Origin: Ruminococcus sp.
Lineage (GTDB): Bacteria > Bacillota > Clostridia > Lachnospirales > Lachnospiraceae
Direction: 5' to 3'
Length of the DNA: 64,000 nt
Assembly (NCBI GenBank): GCA_013911065.1
Contig: JACERV010000010.1
Coordinates: 62,001-126,000, forward strand
Shown: positions 39,470 to 49,279 of the stretch, in pieces
How the letters are laid out: every line of letters starts with the position of its first letter
Numbering within the stretch: position 1 is the first letter of the stretch
The notes under the pieces: model-generated
The model's database searches: none
What the model was told of the DNA's origin: nothing
The model's input: only the letters and a program-made list of their open reading frames with translations
Made by a program: the position numbers and the translations under genes

Positions 39470-40605
39470 TGAAGAAATTAGACAGCTTACCAAAAAAAGA
39501 CGGATATCATATGCCGGCGGAATTTGCTCCCCATGCAGGCACTTTGGTAATCTGGCCGGTGCGCCCGGGCAGTTGGGGGAAAGATCCGGCAGAAGCCCAG
39601 GAGGCATTTTGCAGGCTGATTCATGAAATATCTAAAGGTGAAAAAGTTTACGTACTGGCAGATGACGGGCATATAGAAGAGGCCCGCAGTGCAGTTGGAA
39701 AAATGGTTAGAGAAAAGCCCGGGCAGGAAATTGTCCTTCTGACGATAGACAGTGACGATGCATGGGCAAGAGATGTATGTCCAACCTTTCTGACAGATGG
39801 TTTCCATGTCCGGGGCGTGAACTGGAAATTTAATGCATGGGGTGGCGAAGCAGACGGCCTGTATGCTTCCTGGGAAAAAGACAATGCTGTGGCAGAAAAG
39901 GTTTGTGCTGCTTTGGACTGTTCCTGTTATGATGCAGGGGACTTTGTGTTGGAGGGCGGTTCCATCCATTCTGACGGCGAAGGAACAGTTCTGGTTACAG
40001 AAAGTTGTCTGTTAAGCAGCGGCAGAAATCCCGGTCTTTCTAAAGAGCAGATAGAGCAGAAGCTAAAAGATTATCTGGGCGCTGAGAAAGTTCTGTGGCT
40101 TCCCAGGGGGATTTCCAGGGACGAAACCAATGAGCATGTGGATAATGTCTGTGCTTTTACTGCCCCGGGTGAAGTTGTTCTGGCCTGGACCGATAACTCT
40201 GAAGATGAACAGTACGAACTCTCAAAGGCCTGCCTGGACTATCTGGAAGCGCAGGAAGATGCCAAAGGGCGGAAACTGGTGGTTCACAAGCTGCCTATAC
40301 CGGAGGTTCCCGTCTGCGTCAAGAAAGAGGACGTGGACAAATATGAGTTTGAGGTTGGGGAAGATATCAGAGAGACAGGAGAAAGGCTTGCTGCCAGTTA
40401 TGTGAATTTTTATTTTACGAACGATTCCGTAATAGTCCCCCAGTTCGGCGGGGAGAATAAGGAAAGTGACAGGTGTGCCATGGACATTCTGAGGCGTATC
40501 TGTTCCGGACGTAAAATAACAGGAATTGACAGCCGTATCATCCTGCTGGGCGGGGGGAATATCCACTGTATTACCCAGCAGATACCAAAAGGAGAAATGC
40601 AATGA
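39469..40605 (+). CDS. aguA: Agmatine deiminase
   Basis: MPAEFAPHAGTLVIWPVRPGSW, DDAWARDVCPTF, EGGSIHSDGEGT, GGGNIHCITQQIP. Confidence 0.96.
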   Translation: MKKLDSLPKKDGYHMPAEFAPHAGTLVIWPVRPGSWGKDPAEAQEAFCRLIHEISKGEKVYVLADDGHIEEARSAVGKMVREKPGQEIVLLTIDSDDAWARDVCPTFLTDGFHVRGVNWKFNAWGGEADGLYASWEKDNAVAEKVCAALDCSCYDAGDFVLEGGSIHSDGEGTVLVTESCLLSSGRNPGLSKEQIEQKLKDYLGAEKVLWLPRGISRDETNEHVDNVCAFTAPGEVVLAWTDNSEDEQYELSKACLDYLEAQEDAKGRKLVVHKLPIPEVPVCVKKEDVDKYEFEVGEDIRETGERLAASYVNFYFTNDSVIVPQFGGENKESDRCAMDILRRICSGRKITGIDSRIILLGGGNIHCITQQIPKGEMQ

Positions 40606-41486
40606 GCAAAGCAACAGTTGCCGTTATCCAGATGCAGTGCACAAAGGAAGTTCGGCAGAATATAGAAAATGCGGAAAAGTATGTACGCCAGGCCGCAGAC
40701 ATGGGCGGGCAGATTATACTTTTGCCGGAATTGTTTGAGCGGCAGTATTTTTGTCAGGAAAGACAGTATGGATATTATAGTTATGCGCTAAGTGCAGAGG
40801 AGAATCCGGCAGTGTGCAGGATGCGGGAGCTGGCCCGGGAACTGTCACTGGTTATTATCGTCAGCTTTTATGAAAAATCGGGAAATGTATTATACAATTC
40901 TGCAGCTGTAGTGGACGCAGATGGGAGTCTGCTGGGAGTTTACCGCAAAACTCATATTCCGGACGACCACTTTTATCAGGAAAAATTTTATTTTACTCCG
41001 GGAGATACCGGATTTACTGTGTGGGATACGCGGTATGGAAAAGTCGGTGTGGGAATCTGCTGGGACCAGTGGTTTCCGGAGACTGCCCGGTGCCTGGCTT
41101 TAAAAGGGGCCGATGTGATTCTGTATCCAACTGCTATTGGCAGTGAGCCTATACTGGATTGCGACAGCTCCGGTCACTGGATGAGAACTATGCAGGGCCA
41201 TGCGGCGGCAAATATTGTCCCGGTGGCGGCAGCCAACCGGTATGGCGTGGAAATGGTGGAACCCTGTGCAGAAAATGCAGAACAAAACTCTGCTTTGGAA
41301 TTTTATGGAAGCAGTTTTATTACAGATGAAACCGGCGATATTTTATGCTGTGCAAAAAAAAGTGGGACAAAAATTCTGCTTGCGAAATTTGATTTTGAAA
41401 AAATCAGGCGAGAGCGGCTGGAATGGGGATTATTCAGGGATAGAAGGCCAGATTGCTATGAAGAGATATGCAGCCATTTTAAATAG
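40602..41486 (+). CDS. aguB: N-carbamoylputrescine amidase
   Basis: Nitrilase-fold ILLPELFERQYFCQ, YRKTHIPDDHFYQEKFYF, VGICWDQWFPE. Confidence 0.95.
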   Translation: MSKATVAVIQMQCTKEVRQNIENAEKYVRQAADMGGQIILLPELFERQYFCQERQYGYYSYALSAEENPAVCRMRELARELSLVIIVSFYEKSGNVLYNSAAVVDADGSLLGVYRKTHIPDDHFYQEKFYFTPGDTGFTVWDTRYGKVGVGICWDQWFPETARCLALKGADVILYPTAIGSEPILDCDSSGHWMRTMQGHAAANIVPVAAANRYGVEMVEPCAENAEQNSALEFYGSSFITDETGDILCCAKKSGTKILLAKFDFEKIRRERLEWGLFRDRRPDCYEEICSHFK

Positions 41487-41552
41487 ACCGTATTTGTCAA
41501 GGTCTAAAACTTTCTAAAATTTGCCCAGTCTGGGAATAAGCAGTGCATGGAT

Positions 41553-41600
41553 TGAGAATCATTTTACTAGATTAAAATTTTTCATCTAGGAGGATTCTCA
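41553..41600 (+). promoter_or_regulatory. RBS-sequestering hairpin in sigG leader
   Basis: TGAGAATC (41553-41560)/GATTCTCA (41593-41600) and CTAGAT (41567-41572)/ATCTAG (41584-41589) enclose SD AGGAGG (41588-41593). Confidence 0.8.
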
Positions 41601-41602
41601 TT

Positions 41603-42382
41603 ATGGCTCTGAATAAAGTTGAACTATGTGGCGTGAATACAGCGAAGCTTCCACTCTTGAAAGAAGAAGAGAAGGAGGCTTTGTTTACTCGTATCAAGGC
41701 GGGGGACGAAGAAGCAAGGGAAGAGTATATCAAAGGAAATTTAAGGCTGGTCCTGAGCGTGATTAAGCGTTTTTCCAACAGCAATGAAAATGCAGACGAT
41801 TTATTCCAGATCGGGTGTGTGGGTTTGATGAAGGCGGTAGATAATTTTGACCCTGACAGGCTGGTGAAATTTTCGACTTATGCTGTCCCCATGATTATCG
41901 GAGAAGTGCGCAGATACCTGAGGGACAATAATTCCATCCGGGTCAGCCGCTCTCTGCGCGATACAGCATATAAGGCAATTTATGCAAAAGAAGGATTTAT
42001 GAAAAAGCACTTAAAAGAGCCTACTGTCCAGGAAATTGCGGAGGAAATCGGAATCTCCAAGGAAGATATTGTGTTTGCCCTGGACGCAATCCAGATGCCC
42101 ATGAGCCTGCATGAACCGGTTTATAATGAGGGTGGAGACACACTCTATGTCATGGATCAGGTCAGTGACAAAAAAAATAAAGAAGAAAACTGGGTGGAAG
42201 AATTGTCACTTGAGGCAGCTATGGAGCGTCTCAATGAGCGGGAACGCTATATAATTACCCTGCGGTTTTTCGAAGGCAAAACCCAGATGGAAGTAGCAGA
42301 AGAAATAAAAATATCCCAGGCCCAGGTAAGCCGGCTGGAAAAAAACGCCCTAAAAGTAATGAAACAATATCTATTGGGGTGA
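41603..42382 (+). CDS. sigG: Sporulation sigma factor sigma-G
   Basis: VELCGVNTAKLPLL N-terminus, GNLRLVLSVIKRF, IRVSRSLRDTAYKA, SQAQVSRLEKNAL. Confidence 0.96.
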   Translation: MALNKVELCGVNTAKLPLLKEEEKEALFTRIKAGDEEAREEYIKGNLRLVLSVIKRFSNSNENADDLFQIGCVGLMKAVDNFDPDRLVKFSTYAVPMIIGEVRRYLRDNNSIRVSRSLRDTAYKAIYAKEGFMKKHLKEPTVQEIAEEIGISKEDIVFALDAIQMPMSLHEPVYNEGGDTLYVMDQVSDKKNKEENWVEELSLEAAMERLNERERYIITLRFFEGKTQMEVAEEIKISQAQVSRLEKNALKVMKQYLLG

Positions 42383-42387
42383 CCGAT

Positions 42388-42522
42388 AGTGATTAGCGAG
42401 GTATTTTCGAGCTTAGCACGTAGGTCGTTCTTTGAGATTAGCGAGGTCTTTTACGAGCTTAGCGAAAAGAACTTCCTTTCCAAGCAGCGGAGAAAGGTGA
42501 GCTTAGCGAAAAGAACTTCCCT
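42388..42522 (+). repeat. Degenerate ~45-bp tandem repeat
   Basis: GAGCTTAGCGAAAAGAACTTCC at 42455-42476 and again at 42499-42520 (22/22); GATTAGCGAGGT at 42391 and 42436. Confidence 0.85.
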
Positions 42523-42609
42523 TAAACTTCCTTATGGTAACTTGATATTTACATTTTCACGACTTTATACTATGATAAATATAGAATAAAGTGAAAATGG
42601 AGAGGAACC

Positions 42610-43269
42610 ATGTATAAAATTTGCATTTTTGACTTAGACGGAACCTTGGTGGATACGTTGGATTCTTTGGCTTTTTCTGTAAATGAGACATTAAAAGAGA
42701 TGGGACTTCCGCCGGTTACCAGAGACGAGTGCCGCATATTTGTAGGAGAGGGCGCCAGACGATTGATGGAAAAGGCGCTGCTGGCAGGCGGGCAGGAGAA
42801 TCTACAGCGACTTGATGAGGCCATGGAAATATATGGTCGTATATTTGATGCCAACTGCACATATCATGTAATATCCTATGACGGAATCCCTGAGCTGTTA
42901 AGAGAAATGAAGGCTTTAGGTATTCGCCTGGCAGTGTTGTCCAACAAGCCTGACAGACAAACTGTCCGTGTAGCAGAAGAGATTTTTGGAAAAGATACTT
43001 TTCAGTGGATCCAGGGGCAGAAGGCAGGCATACCCAGAAAGCCTGACCCATCCGCGGCACTTAAGATTGCCGGGGAACTGGGGGCCGGACCGGAGGAAAC
43101 TATCTATATCGGAGATTCAGAGGTGGATATTGCAACCGGTACGGCAGCGAAGATGATGACCATTGGGGCATCTTGGGGCTTTAGGGGCAGGGCGGCACTT
43201 GAGGCAGCAGGAGCCGGAGCAATTGCAGATGCTCCGGAAGAAATTCTAAAATGGATTCGTGAAACTTAG
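42610..43269 (+). CDS. HAD hydrolase, phosphoglycolate phosphatase-like
   Basis: FDLDGTLVDTLDSL, AVLSNKPDRQT, YIGDSEVDIATG. Confidence 0.9.
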   Translation: MYKICIFDLDGTLVDTLDSLAFSVNETLKEMGLPPVTRDECRIFVGEGARRLMEKALLAGGQENLQRLDEAMEIYGRIFDANCTYHVISYDGIPELLREMKALGIRLAVLSNKPDRQTVRVAEEIFGKDTFQWIQGQKAGIPRKPDPSAALKIAGELGAGPEETIYIGDSEVDIATGTAAKMMTIGASWGFRGRAALEAAGAGAIADAPEEILKWIRET

Positions 43270-43282
43270 GAGGTGGAAAGTC

Positions 43283-43546
43283 ATGAATGAATATGATGAG
43301 GAGTGCCTGATCACATTTTTAAAGAAGCAAGCTCAATTATTTGATGAACCGGTAGCGGGAACATTGGAGGAAGCCGAAGCTTTTCTGGAAGACTGTATGG
43401 CAGTGGTAGTTGGCTCCTTCAAAGAAGTAAGGGAATATTTCGAGGAAAGTGGAATTGATGTGGACACAATGTCAGACGAAGAACTGGAAGACGCTTCCGA
43501 GGTTTTTGCACTTCCAGGCGGCCGGTATCTGATTGTGGAGGGATAG
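43283..43546 (+). CDS. Small acidic protein of unknown function
   Basis: ATG 43283 with AGGAGG SD; listed start 43259 lies inside the previous gene. Confidence 0.6.
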   Translation: MNEYDEECLITFLKKQAQLFDEPVAGTLEEAEAFLEDCMAVVVGSFKEVREYFEESGIDVDTMSDEELEDASEVFALPGGRYLIVEG

Positions 43547-43582
43547 GATTCTGAAAAGTTTCATAAGCAATAGGATAAAGAT

Positions 43583-43614
43583 AAAAGCCGCAGTATCATT
43601 TCACTGCGGCTTTT
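43583..43614. terminator. Bidirectional terminator between convergent genes
   Basis: AAAAGCCGCAGT / ACTGCGGCTTTT. Confidence 0.9.
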
Positions 43615-44054
43615 GTTATAGCCTCTTTTATTGCATCCAGGATTACCTGAGAGGTGTAAGGTGTATCTTTGGAGAGGGATATATCCTCCAGAGATTGTTT
43701 CTCGTAGACCTGATCGGCGATATCCTCAATAGCAGGCTGGATAAGCGGAAATACAGTCGTCATAGCCTCATCCAGATTGGAAAAGCGTATAGAGTTGATA
43801 TGAGCCTCATCTACCGATACTTCAACTTCCAGATTTGTGTTGTTTAAGGTCAGCGTGGAAGTATAGATGCCCGGAGTGTATTGTTTTTTCGCGTCTGCAC
43901 CTTTATCCTTCCCTCCCGGGCGGAACATGACAACCAGTAAAATTACCAGCAGTATGCCAAGTGCCACGAAGACAGTAGTATAGATAATTTCTTTCATGTG
44001 CAGAACGATAATTTTAGTTTTGGAACCCATTGAAGAGACCTCCCGTGTAGTCAT
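43596..44054 (-). CDS. Membrane-anchored extracytoplasmic protein of unknown function, weakly FMN-binding-domain-like
   Basis: N-terminal TM; YTPGIYTSTLTLNNTNLEVEVSVDEAHINSIRF. Convergent with the flanking + strand gene. Confidence 0.7.
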   Translation of the reverse strand: MTTREVSSMGSKTKIIVLHMKEIIYTTVFVALGILLVILLVVMFRPGGKDKGADAKKQYTPGIYTSTLTLNNTNLEVEVSVDEAHINSIRFSNLDEAMTTVFPLIQPAIEDIADQVYEKQSLEDISLSKDTPYTSQVILDAIKEAITKAAVK

Positions 44055-44202
44055 TTTAGTTCTGGATAATGGAAGCAGAGAGAAAAACTGCCCATTTCAC
44101 TTTTTATAAGTGTATGACAGGAAATAGAAAAATATTCGTGAGTTTTGCGTGACAAATAGAGTGCCCTACTGTAAAATGGATAAGAATGAAGAGGTGAAGC
44201 AT

Positions 44203-44781
44203 ATGTATATCATAGCAGGTCTGGGAAATCCGGACAAACAATATGAAGGTACAAGACATAATGTGGGATTTGAAGTGATAGATTCCATTGCAGAAAAATA
44301 CAATATAGCTGTAGATATAAAAAAACACCGCGCTTTTATAGGAAAGGGAATTATTGGCGGGCAAAAGGTCATCCTGGCCAAACCCCAGACTTATATGAAC
44401 CTGAGCGGAGAAAGTATTATCAGTCTTGTGGAATATTATAAAATAGATGTGGAGCAGGAACTGATTGTCATTTATGATGATGTCAGCCTTGATGTAGGAG
44501 CACTTAGAATCCGTGAAAAGGGAAGTGCAGGCGGACATAATGGAATTAAGAATATTATTGCCCACCTGGGAGGGCAGGTTTTTCCCAGAATTAAAATGGG
44601 GGTAGGTGAAAAGCCTCCCAGATATGATTTAGCAGATTATGTGCTGGGGCATTTTACGAAAGCGGAGCATGAGCTGATAGAAGAGGGCTGCAGATCTGCG
44701 GCACATGCTGTGGAAATGATAACCGCCGGGGATATAAAGGCAGCAATGAATCAGTATAACCGGAAAAAGAAGGAAGAGTAA
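44203..44781 (+). CDS. pth: Peptidyl-tRNA hydrolase
   Basis: MYIIAGLGNPDKQYEGTRHNVGFEVID, KPQTYMNLSGES, GSAGGHNGIKNI. Confidence 0.96.
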   Translation: MYIIAGLGNPDKQYEGTRHNVGFEVIDSIAEKYNIAVDIKKHRAFIGKGIIGGQKVILAKPQTYMNLSGESIISLVEYYKIDVEQELIVIYDDVSLDVGALRIREKGSAGGHNGIKNIIAHLGGQVFPRIKMGVGEKPPRYDLADYVLGHFTKAEHELIEEGCRSAAHAVEMITAGDIKAAMNQYNRKKKEE

Positions 44782-44786
44782 AAGAC

Positions 44787-47700
44787 ATGCAGGCTTTTTT
44801 AGCACCACTTGCCGAATTGGCAGAGTATAAAGAAATATTAGACAGACGGCGAAAGGATGAAGGAATTTTACAGATAGCAGGCTGTGTGAATTCCCAGAAA
44901 ACACATTTGATTTATTCATTGGGCGATGGTTGCTTTTATAAAATCATCGTTTTTTCCAGTGACGAAAAAGCCAAAAAGGCTTATGAAGAATACCGGTTTC
45001 TGGATGAAAATGTATATCTTTATGCAGCCCGGGATTTGTTGTTTTATCATGCCGATATCAAAGGAAAATATCTTGCAAAGCAAAGGATGGAAGTTGTGCA
45101 GGCCATCCTTGAGACAGAAGAGAGACAGGGGGCAGAGGCAGCCGGCATTACGGTGATTACAACGATAGATGCATTTTTGGATGGTATGCCGTCTTTGGAA
45201 GAGATTGCGAAACAAAAAATTCATGTGTCAGGAATCGGAAGTATTAACCTTACACAGCTACAGGAAAGACTGGTGTCCATAGGGTATGAGCGTGAGGTTG
45301 AGATTGAAGGACCGGGCCAGTTTGCTGTCAGAGGCGGGATTTTGGACATATTTCCTCTGACGGAAGAAATGCCGGTGCGCATCGAATTGTGGGGGGATGA
45401 GGTAGACTCTATCCGTACATTCGATGTAGAAAGCCAGCGCTCGGTGGAGAACCTGGATGAGGTAGATATCTATCCCGCGGCAGAATTTCTTGGAGAAGGC
45501 AAAGAAGGTGTTTCGTTTTTGGATTATTTTCCCAGGGGCAAGAGTCTTCTTTTTTTGGATGAGCCGCTGCGTCTCATAGAACGTGCCGATGAAGTAGAGG
45601 AAGAGTTCCAAAACAGCCGAAGAAACCGGGAAGAGGCCGGAATTCAGGATACAGACGATGAACTCAAGGTATTTCCTGTAAAAGACATCATAGAGAAGAT
45701 GAACCGGTATTGTGGAGTCGGGGCAACAACGCTGGAATCCAAGTGCGGCAGTTTTCATGTGCGGGAGACATACAGCCTTCAGACAAAGGGGGTAAATCCG
45801 TATAATAACAGTTTTGAAATGCTTACCAGGGATTTAAAGAGACTGAAACGCAGTGGATACCGGGTTATTTTGCTTTCGGGCTCCAGAACCCGGGCCAAGC
45901 GCCTGGCAGAGGACTTGAGAGATTATGATTTGAGCAGTTTTTACAACGAGGACATGCACCGCATTGTACAGCCAGGTGAGATTATGGTGGCTTACGGTCA
46001 CGTGTCTGAGGGATATGAATATCCCATGTTGAAGTTTATGGTGATATCGGAGACGGATATCTTCGGAAAGCAGAAGAGAAAGAAACGCCGTAAAGTCTAT
46101 GAAGGTCAGAAAATCCAGAATTTCTCAGAGCTTAAAGTGGGGGATTATGTAGTCCATGAGAACCACGGCCTGGGGGTTTACCGGGGAATTGAAAAGATAG
46201 AGGTAGACAAAATCACAAAAGATTATATGAAGATTTCCTATGCCGAAGGCGGAGCTCTTTATATTTTAGCAACACAGCTTGATTTGATCCAGAAATACGC
46301 AGGGGCCGATGCGAAGAAGCCTAAGCTGAACAAGCTGGGCGGGACACAGTGGACAAAGACCAGGAATCAGGTGCGGCAGGCAGTAAAAGCTGTAGCAAAG
46401 GACCTGGTGGAGCTTTATGCGGCAAGACAGGAGGCCCAGGGCTTTGTATATGAGCAGGATACTGTGTGGCAGAAAGAATTTGAGGAAATGTTTCCCTTTG
46501 AGGAAACAGAAGACCAGTTAGAGGCCATCGCTGATACCAAACGGGATATGGAAAGTAAAAAAATCATGGACCGGCTGATTTGCGGGGATGTGGGATATGG
46601 AAAGACGGAGATTGCAATCCGTGCCGCATTTAAAGCAGTTCAGGAAGGGAAGCAGGTTGTCTACCTGGTACCTACCACTATTCTGGCTCAGCAGCACTAT
46701 AATACATTTGTGCAGAGAATGAGGGATTTCCCGGTACGGGTGGACCTTCTCTGCCGTTTCCGCACGTCCATGCAGCAGAGAAAAACAGTGGATGACCTGA
46801 CAAAAGGGCTGGTTGATATTGTGATTGGAACTCACAGGGTTTTGTCAAAAGATGTGCAGTTTAAGGATTTAGGCCTTCTGATTATTGATGAAGAACAGCG
46901 CTTTGGTGTAACCCATAAAGAAAAAATTAAGAAACTGAGGGAAAACGTGGATGTACTGACTCTGACTGCAACACCTATTCCGAGAACACTCCATATGAGT
47001 TTGATTGGAATCCGTGACATGAGTGTTCTGGAGGAGGCTCCTATGGATAGGCTTCCGATTCAGACTTACGTTATGGAATATAACGATGAGATGGTACGTG
47101 AGGCAATCGAAAGAGAGTTGTCCAGGGGAGGGCAGGTATACTATGTTTACAACCGTGTCAGTGATATTGCAGATGTTGCAGGCAGAATCCAAAAGCTGGT
47201 GCCTGAGGCGGCGGTATCCTTCGCTCATGGTCAGATGAACGAACGTCAGCTGGAAAATATTATGTATGATTTTATCAATGGAGATATTGATGTGCTGGTA
47301 TCTACCACAATCATTGAGACAGGGCTGGATATTTCGAATGTAAATACAATGATTATCCACGATGCCGACAGGCTGGGGCTGTCCCAGCTTTATCAGCTCA
47401 GAGGAAGAGTGGGGCGTTCCAACCGGATGGCCTATGCATTTTTGCTGTACCGGAGGGATAAGCTGCTCAAGGAAGTGGCTGAAAAACGTCTGGCAGCAAT
47501 CCGGGAGTTCACAGATTTGGGCTCGGGCTTTAAAATCGCCATGCGGGACCTGGAAATCAGGGGAGCAGGAAATCTTCTCGGAGCTGAGCAGCATGGACAT
47601 ATGGAGGCTGTGGGATATGATTTGTATTGTAAAATGCTGAATGAGGCAGTGAAGCAGCTGAAAGGTGAAATGGAAGAAGATATTTATACCACTACTATGG

Positions 47701-48149
47701 ATTTGAATATCGATGCCTATATTCCGGAATCTTATATTCCAAATGAATATCAGAAACTGGATATCTATAAGAGGATTGCAAGTATAGAGAATGAAGAGGA
47801 AATGGACGACATGATTGAAGAGCTGATTGACCGTTTTGGGGATATACCAAAGAAAGTACAGCAGCTTCTGAATATTGCAGGCCTAAAAGCACTTGCTCAT
47901 TCTTCTTATGTAACAGCAGTAGAGCAAAAAGGGGACTCCTACCAGTTTACTATGTATGAAAAAGCCAGAGTACAGCCCCAGAGGATTCCCGGTCTCTTGA
48001 AAGTATACAATGGAAGTCTGATATTTAAGGCAGAAACGCCGCCTTATTTTCTTTATCAAAAAAAGGGATATAACAAAAAAGAGAAAGATGAAAATGTACT
48101 GGAGCTGGTGAAAAAGCTGTTAAATGACATAAAAGGCTTGTTAGAATAA
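44787..48149 (+). CDS. mfd: Transcription-repair coupling factor
   Basis: UvrB-like N-terminus, RecG-like helicase motifs GDVGYGKTEIAIRAAF, DEEQRFGV, TRCF C-terminus. Confidence 0.97.
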   Translation: MQAFLAPLAELAEYKEILDRRRKDEGILQIAGCVNSQKTHLIYSLGDGCFYKIIVFSSDEKAKKAYEEYRFLDENVYLYAARDLLFYHADIKGKYLAKQRMEVVQAILETEERQGAEAAGITVITTIDAFLDGMPSLEEIAKQKIHVSGIGSINLTQLQERLVSIGYEREVEIEGPGQFAVRGGILDIFPLTEEMPVRIELWGDEVDSIRTFDVESQRSVENLDEVDIYPAAEFLGEGKEGVSFLDYFPRGKSLLFLDEPLRLIERADEVEEEFQNSRRNREEAGIQDTDDELKVFPVKDIIEKMNRYCGVGATTLESKCGSFHVRETYSLQTKGVNPYNNSFEMLTRDLKRLKRSGYRVILLSGSRTRAKRLAEDLRDYDLSSFYNEDMHRIVQPGEIMVAYGHVSEGYEYPMLKFMVISETDIFGKQKRKKRRKVYEGQKIQNFSELKVGDYVVHENHGLGVYRGIEKIEVDKITKDYMKISYAEGGALYILATQLDLIQKYAGADAKKPKLNKLGGTQWTKTRNQVRQAVKAVAKDLVELYAARQEAQGFVYEQDTVWQKEFEEMFPFEETEDQLEAIADTKRDMESKKIMDRLICGDVGYGKTEIAIRAAFKAVQEGKQVVYLVPTTILAQQHYNTFVQRMRDFPVRVDLLCRFRTSMQQRKTVDDLTKGLVDIVIGTHRVLSKDVQFKDLGLLIIDEEQRFGVTHKEKIKKLRENVDVLTLTATPIPRTLHMSLIGIRDMSVLEEAPMDRLPIQTYVMEYNDEMVREAIERELSRGGQVYYVYNRVSDIADVAGRIQKLVPEAAVSFAHGQMNERQLENIMYDFINGDIDVLVSTTIIETGLDISNVNTMIIHDADRLGLSQLYQLRGRVGRSNRMAYAFLLYRRDKLLKEVAEKRLAAIREFTDLGSGFKIAMRDLEIRGAGNLLGAEQHGHMEAVGYDLYCKMLNEAVKQLKGEMEEDIYTTTMDLNIDAYIPESYIPNEYQKLDIYKRIASIENEEEMDDMIEELIDRFGDIPKKVQQLLNIAGLKALAHSSYVTAVEQKGDSYQFTMYEKARVQPQRIPGLLKVYNGSLIFKAETPPYFLYQKKGYNKKEKDENVLELVKKLLNDIKGLLE

Positions 48150-48192
48150 GAAAAACGGGATATAATGGTAAAGTTAAAACATACGCAGGAGG

Positions 48193-49272
48193 ATGTTTAT
48201 GGGACAGTTCAGAAAAAGATTGATAATTACAGCGGCGGCAGGTATCTTTGCAGTATCATCTCTGATGGGATGCAGCAGCCGTTCTATGGATAATGAAGCG
48301 ATAGTTGCGGAAGTAGGAGGCGAAAAGATTTCACTGGGCGTTGCAAACTTTTATGCCAGAATGCAGCAGGCACAATATGAGTCATATTATGCTAGTTTTC
48401 TGGGTACGGCCGGAGAAGAGATGTGGACCCAGGATATGGGGGATGGAAAGACCTACGAAGAGACAACAAAGAAAAATGTACTGAAAGCTTTGGAAGATTT
48501 GTATCTCCTGAAGCAGCATGCTGCAGATTATGAGGCTGTACTGACAGAAGAAGATGAAAAAGCAATTGATAAGGCTGTCAGCCTTTTTGTGGAAGGCAAC
48601 ACTTTGGAAGGAAAAGAAGCAGTATCAGGAGAAGAGAAGTATGTGAAGACATTTCTGGAACTTGCTACGATTCAAAGCCGGATGGACGGGCCAATGAAGG
48701 AAGGCGTGGATGAAGAAGTCTCAGAAGAAGAGGCTGCTCAGAAGAGTATACAATATGTATTTTTCTCTTATACGAAATCCGCTGATGACGGCAATACAGA
48801 GCAAATGTCTGATGATGAGAAAGCTGCACTTAAGAAAACCGCACAGGAATTTGCGGAGAATATAAAGAACGGTGAGGATATGGAAGCAGCTGCGGCTGAG
48901 AAAGACCAAAAGGTGCTGACGGCATCTTTTGACTCAAAATCCACATCACCGTCTCCAGATCTGATAGAAGCGGCTGATGCACTGGAAAAAGAAGGTGATG
49001 TAACGGATATTGTAGAGACTGATAACGGTATTTACGTTGCAAAACTCACCAGCATGCTGGACCGGGAAGCTACAGACGCAAAGAAGACATCTATTGTGGA
49101 AGAGCGGAAACAGAAACAGTATGATTCTCTGCTGGAAGACTGGAGAAAAGCTACAGATATTAAAGAGCATAAAAGCGTATGGAAGAAGGTAAGTTTTATC
49201 GACCAGGGTGTTTCCATCAAAGAGAATACAGAGGAATCTGCCGACAAAACAACGAGCGAATCTGATAAGTAA
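48193..49272 (+). CDS. Peptidyl-prolyl isomerase lipoprotein (SurA/PrsA-like)
   Basis: Lipobox SSLMGCSS; SurA_N-like N-terminus and parvulin-like C-terminal half. Confidence 0.8.
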   Translation: MFMGQFRKRLIITAAAGIFAVSSLMGCSSRSMDNEAIVAEVGGEKISLGVANFYARMQQAQYESYYASFLGTAGEEMWTQDMGDGKTYEETTKKNVLKALEDLYLLKQHAADYEAVLTEEDEKAIDKAVSLFVEGNTLEGKEAVSGEEKYVKTFLELATIQSRMDGPMKEGVDEEVSEEEAAQKSIQYVFFSYTKSADDGNTEQMSDDEKAALKKTAQEFAENIKNGEDMEAAAAEKDQKVLTASFDSKSTSPSPDLIEAADALEKEGDVTDIVETDNGIYVAKLTSMLDREATDAKKTSIVEERKQKQYDSLLEDWRKATDIKEHKSVWKKVSFIDQGVSIKENTEESADKTTSESDK

Positions 49273-49279
49273 ACGAATG

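Noticed and set aside
42389-42589. 66-aa + strand ORF after sigG
   Set aside because: Lies on the degenerate tandem repeat; its repeated peptide (SLAKRTSLK/SEKNFLS) is a by-product of the DNA repeat.
43533-43847. 104-aa + strand ORF
   Set aside because: Overlaps the bidirectional terminator and is antisense to a better-supported minus-strand gene.
46869-47600. 243-aa minus-strand ORF inside mfd
   Set aside because: Antisense of conserved helicase motifs; no family resemblance.
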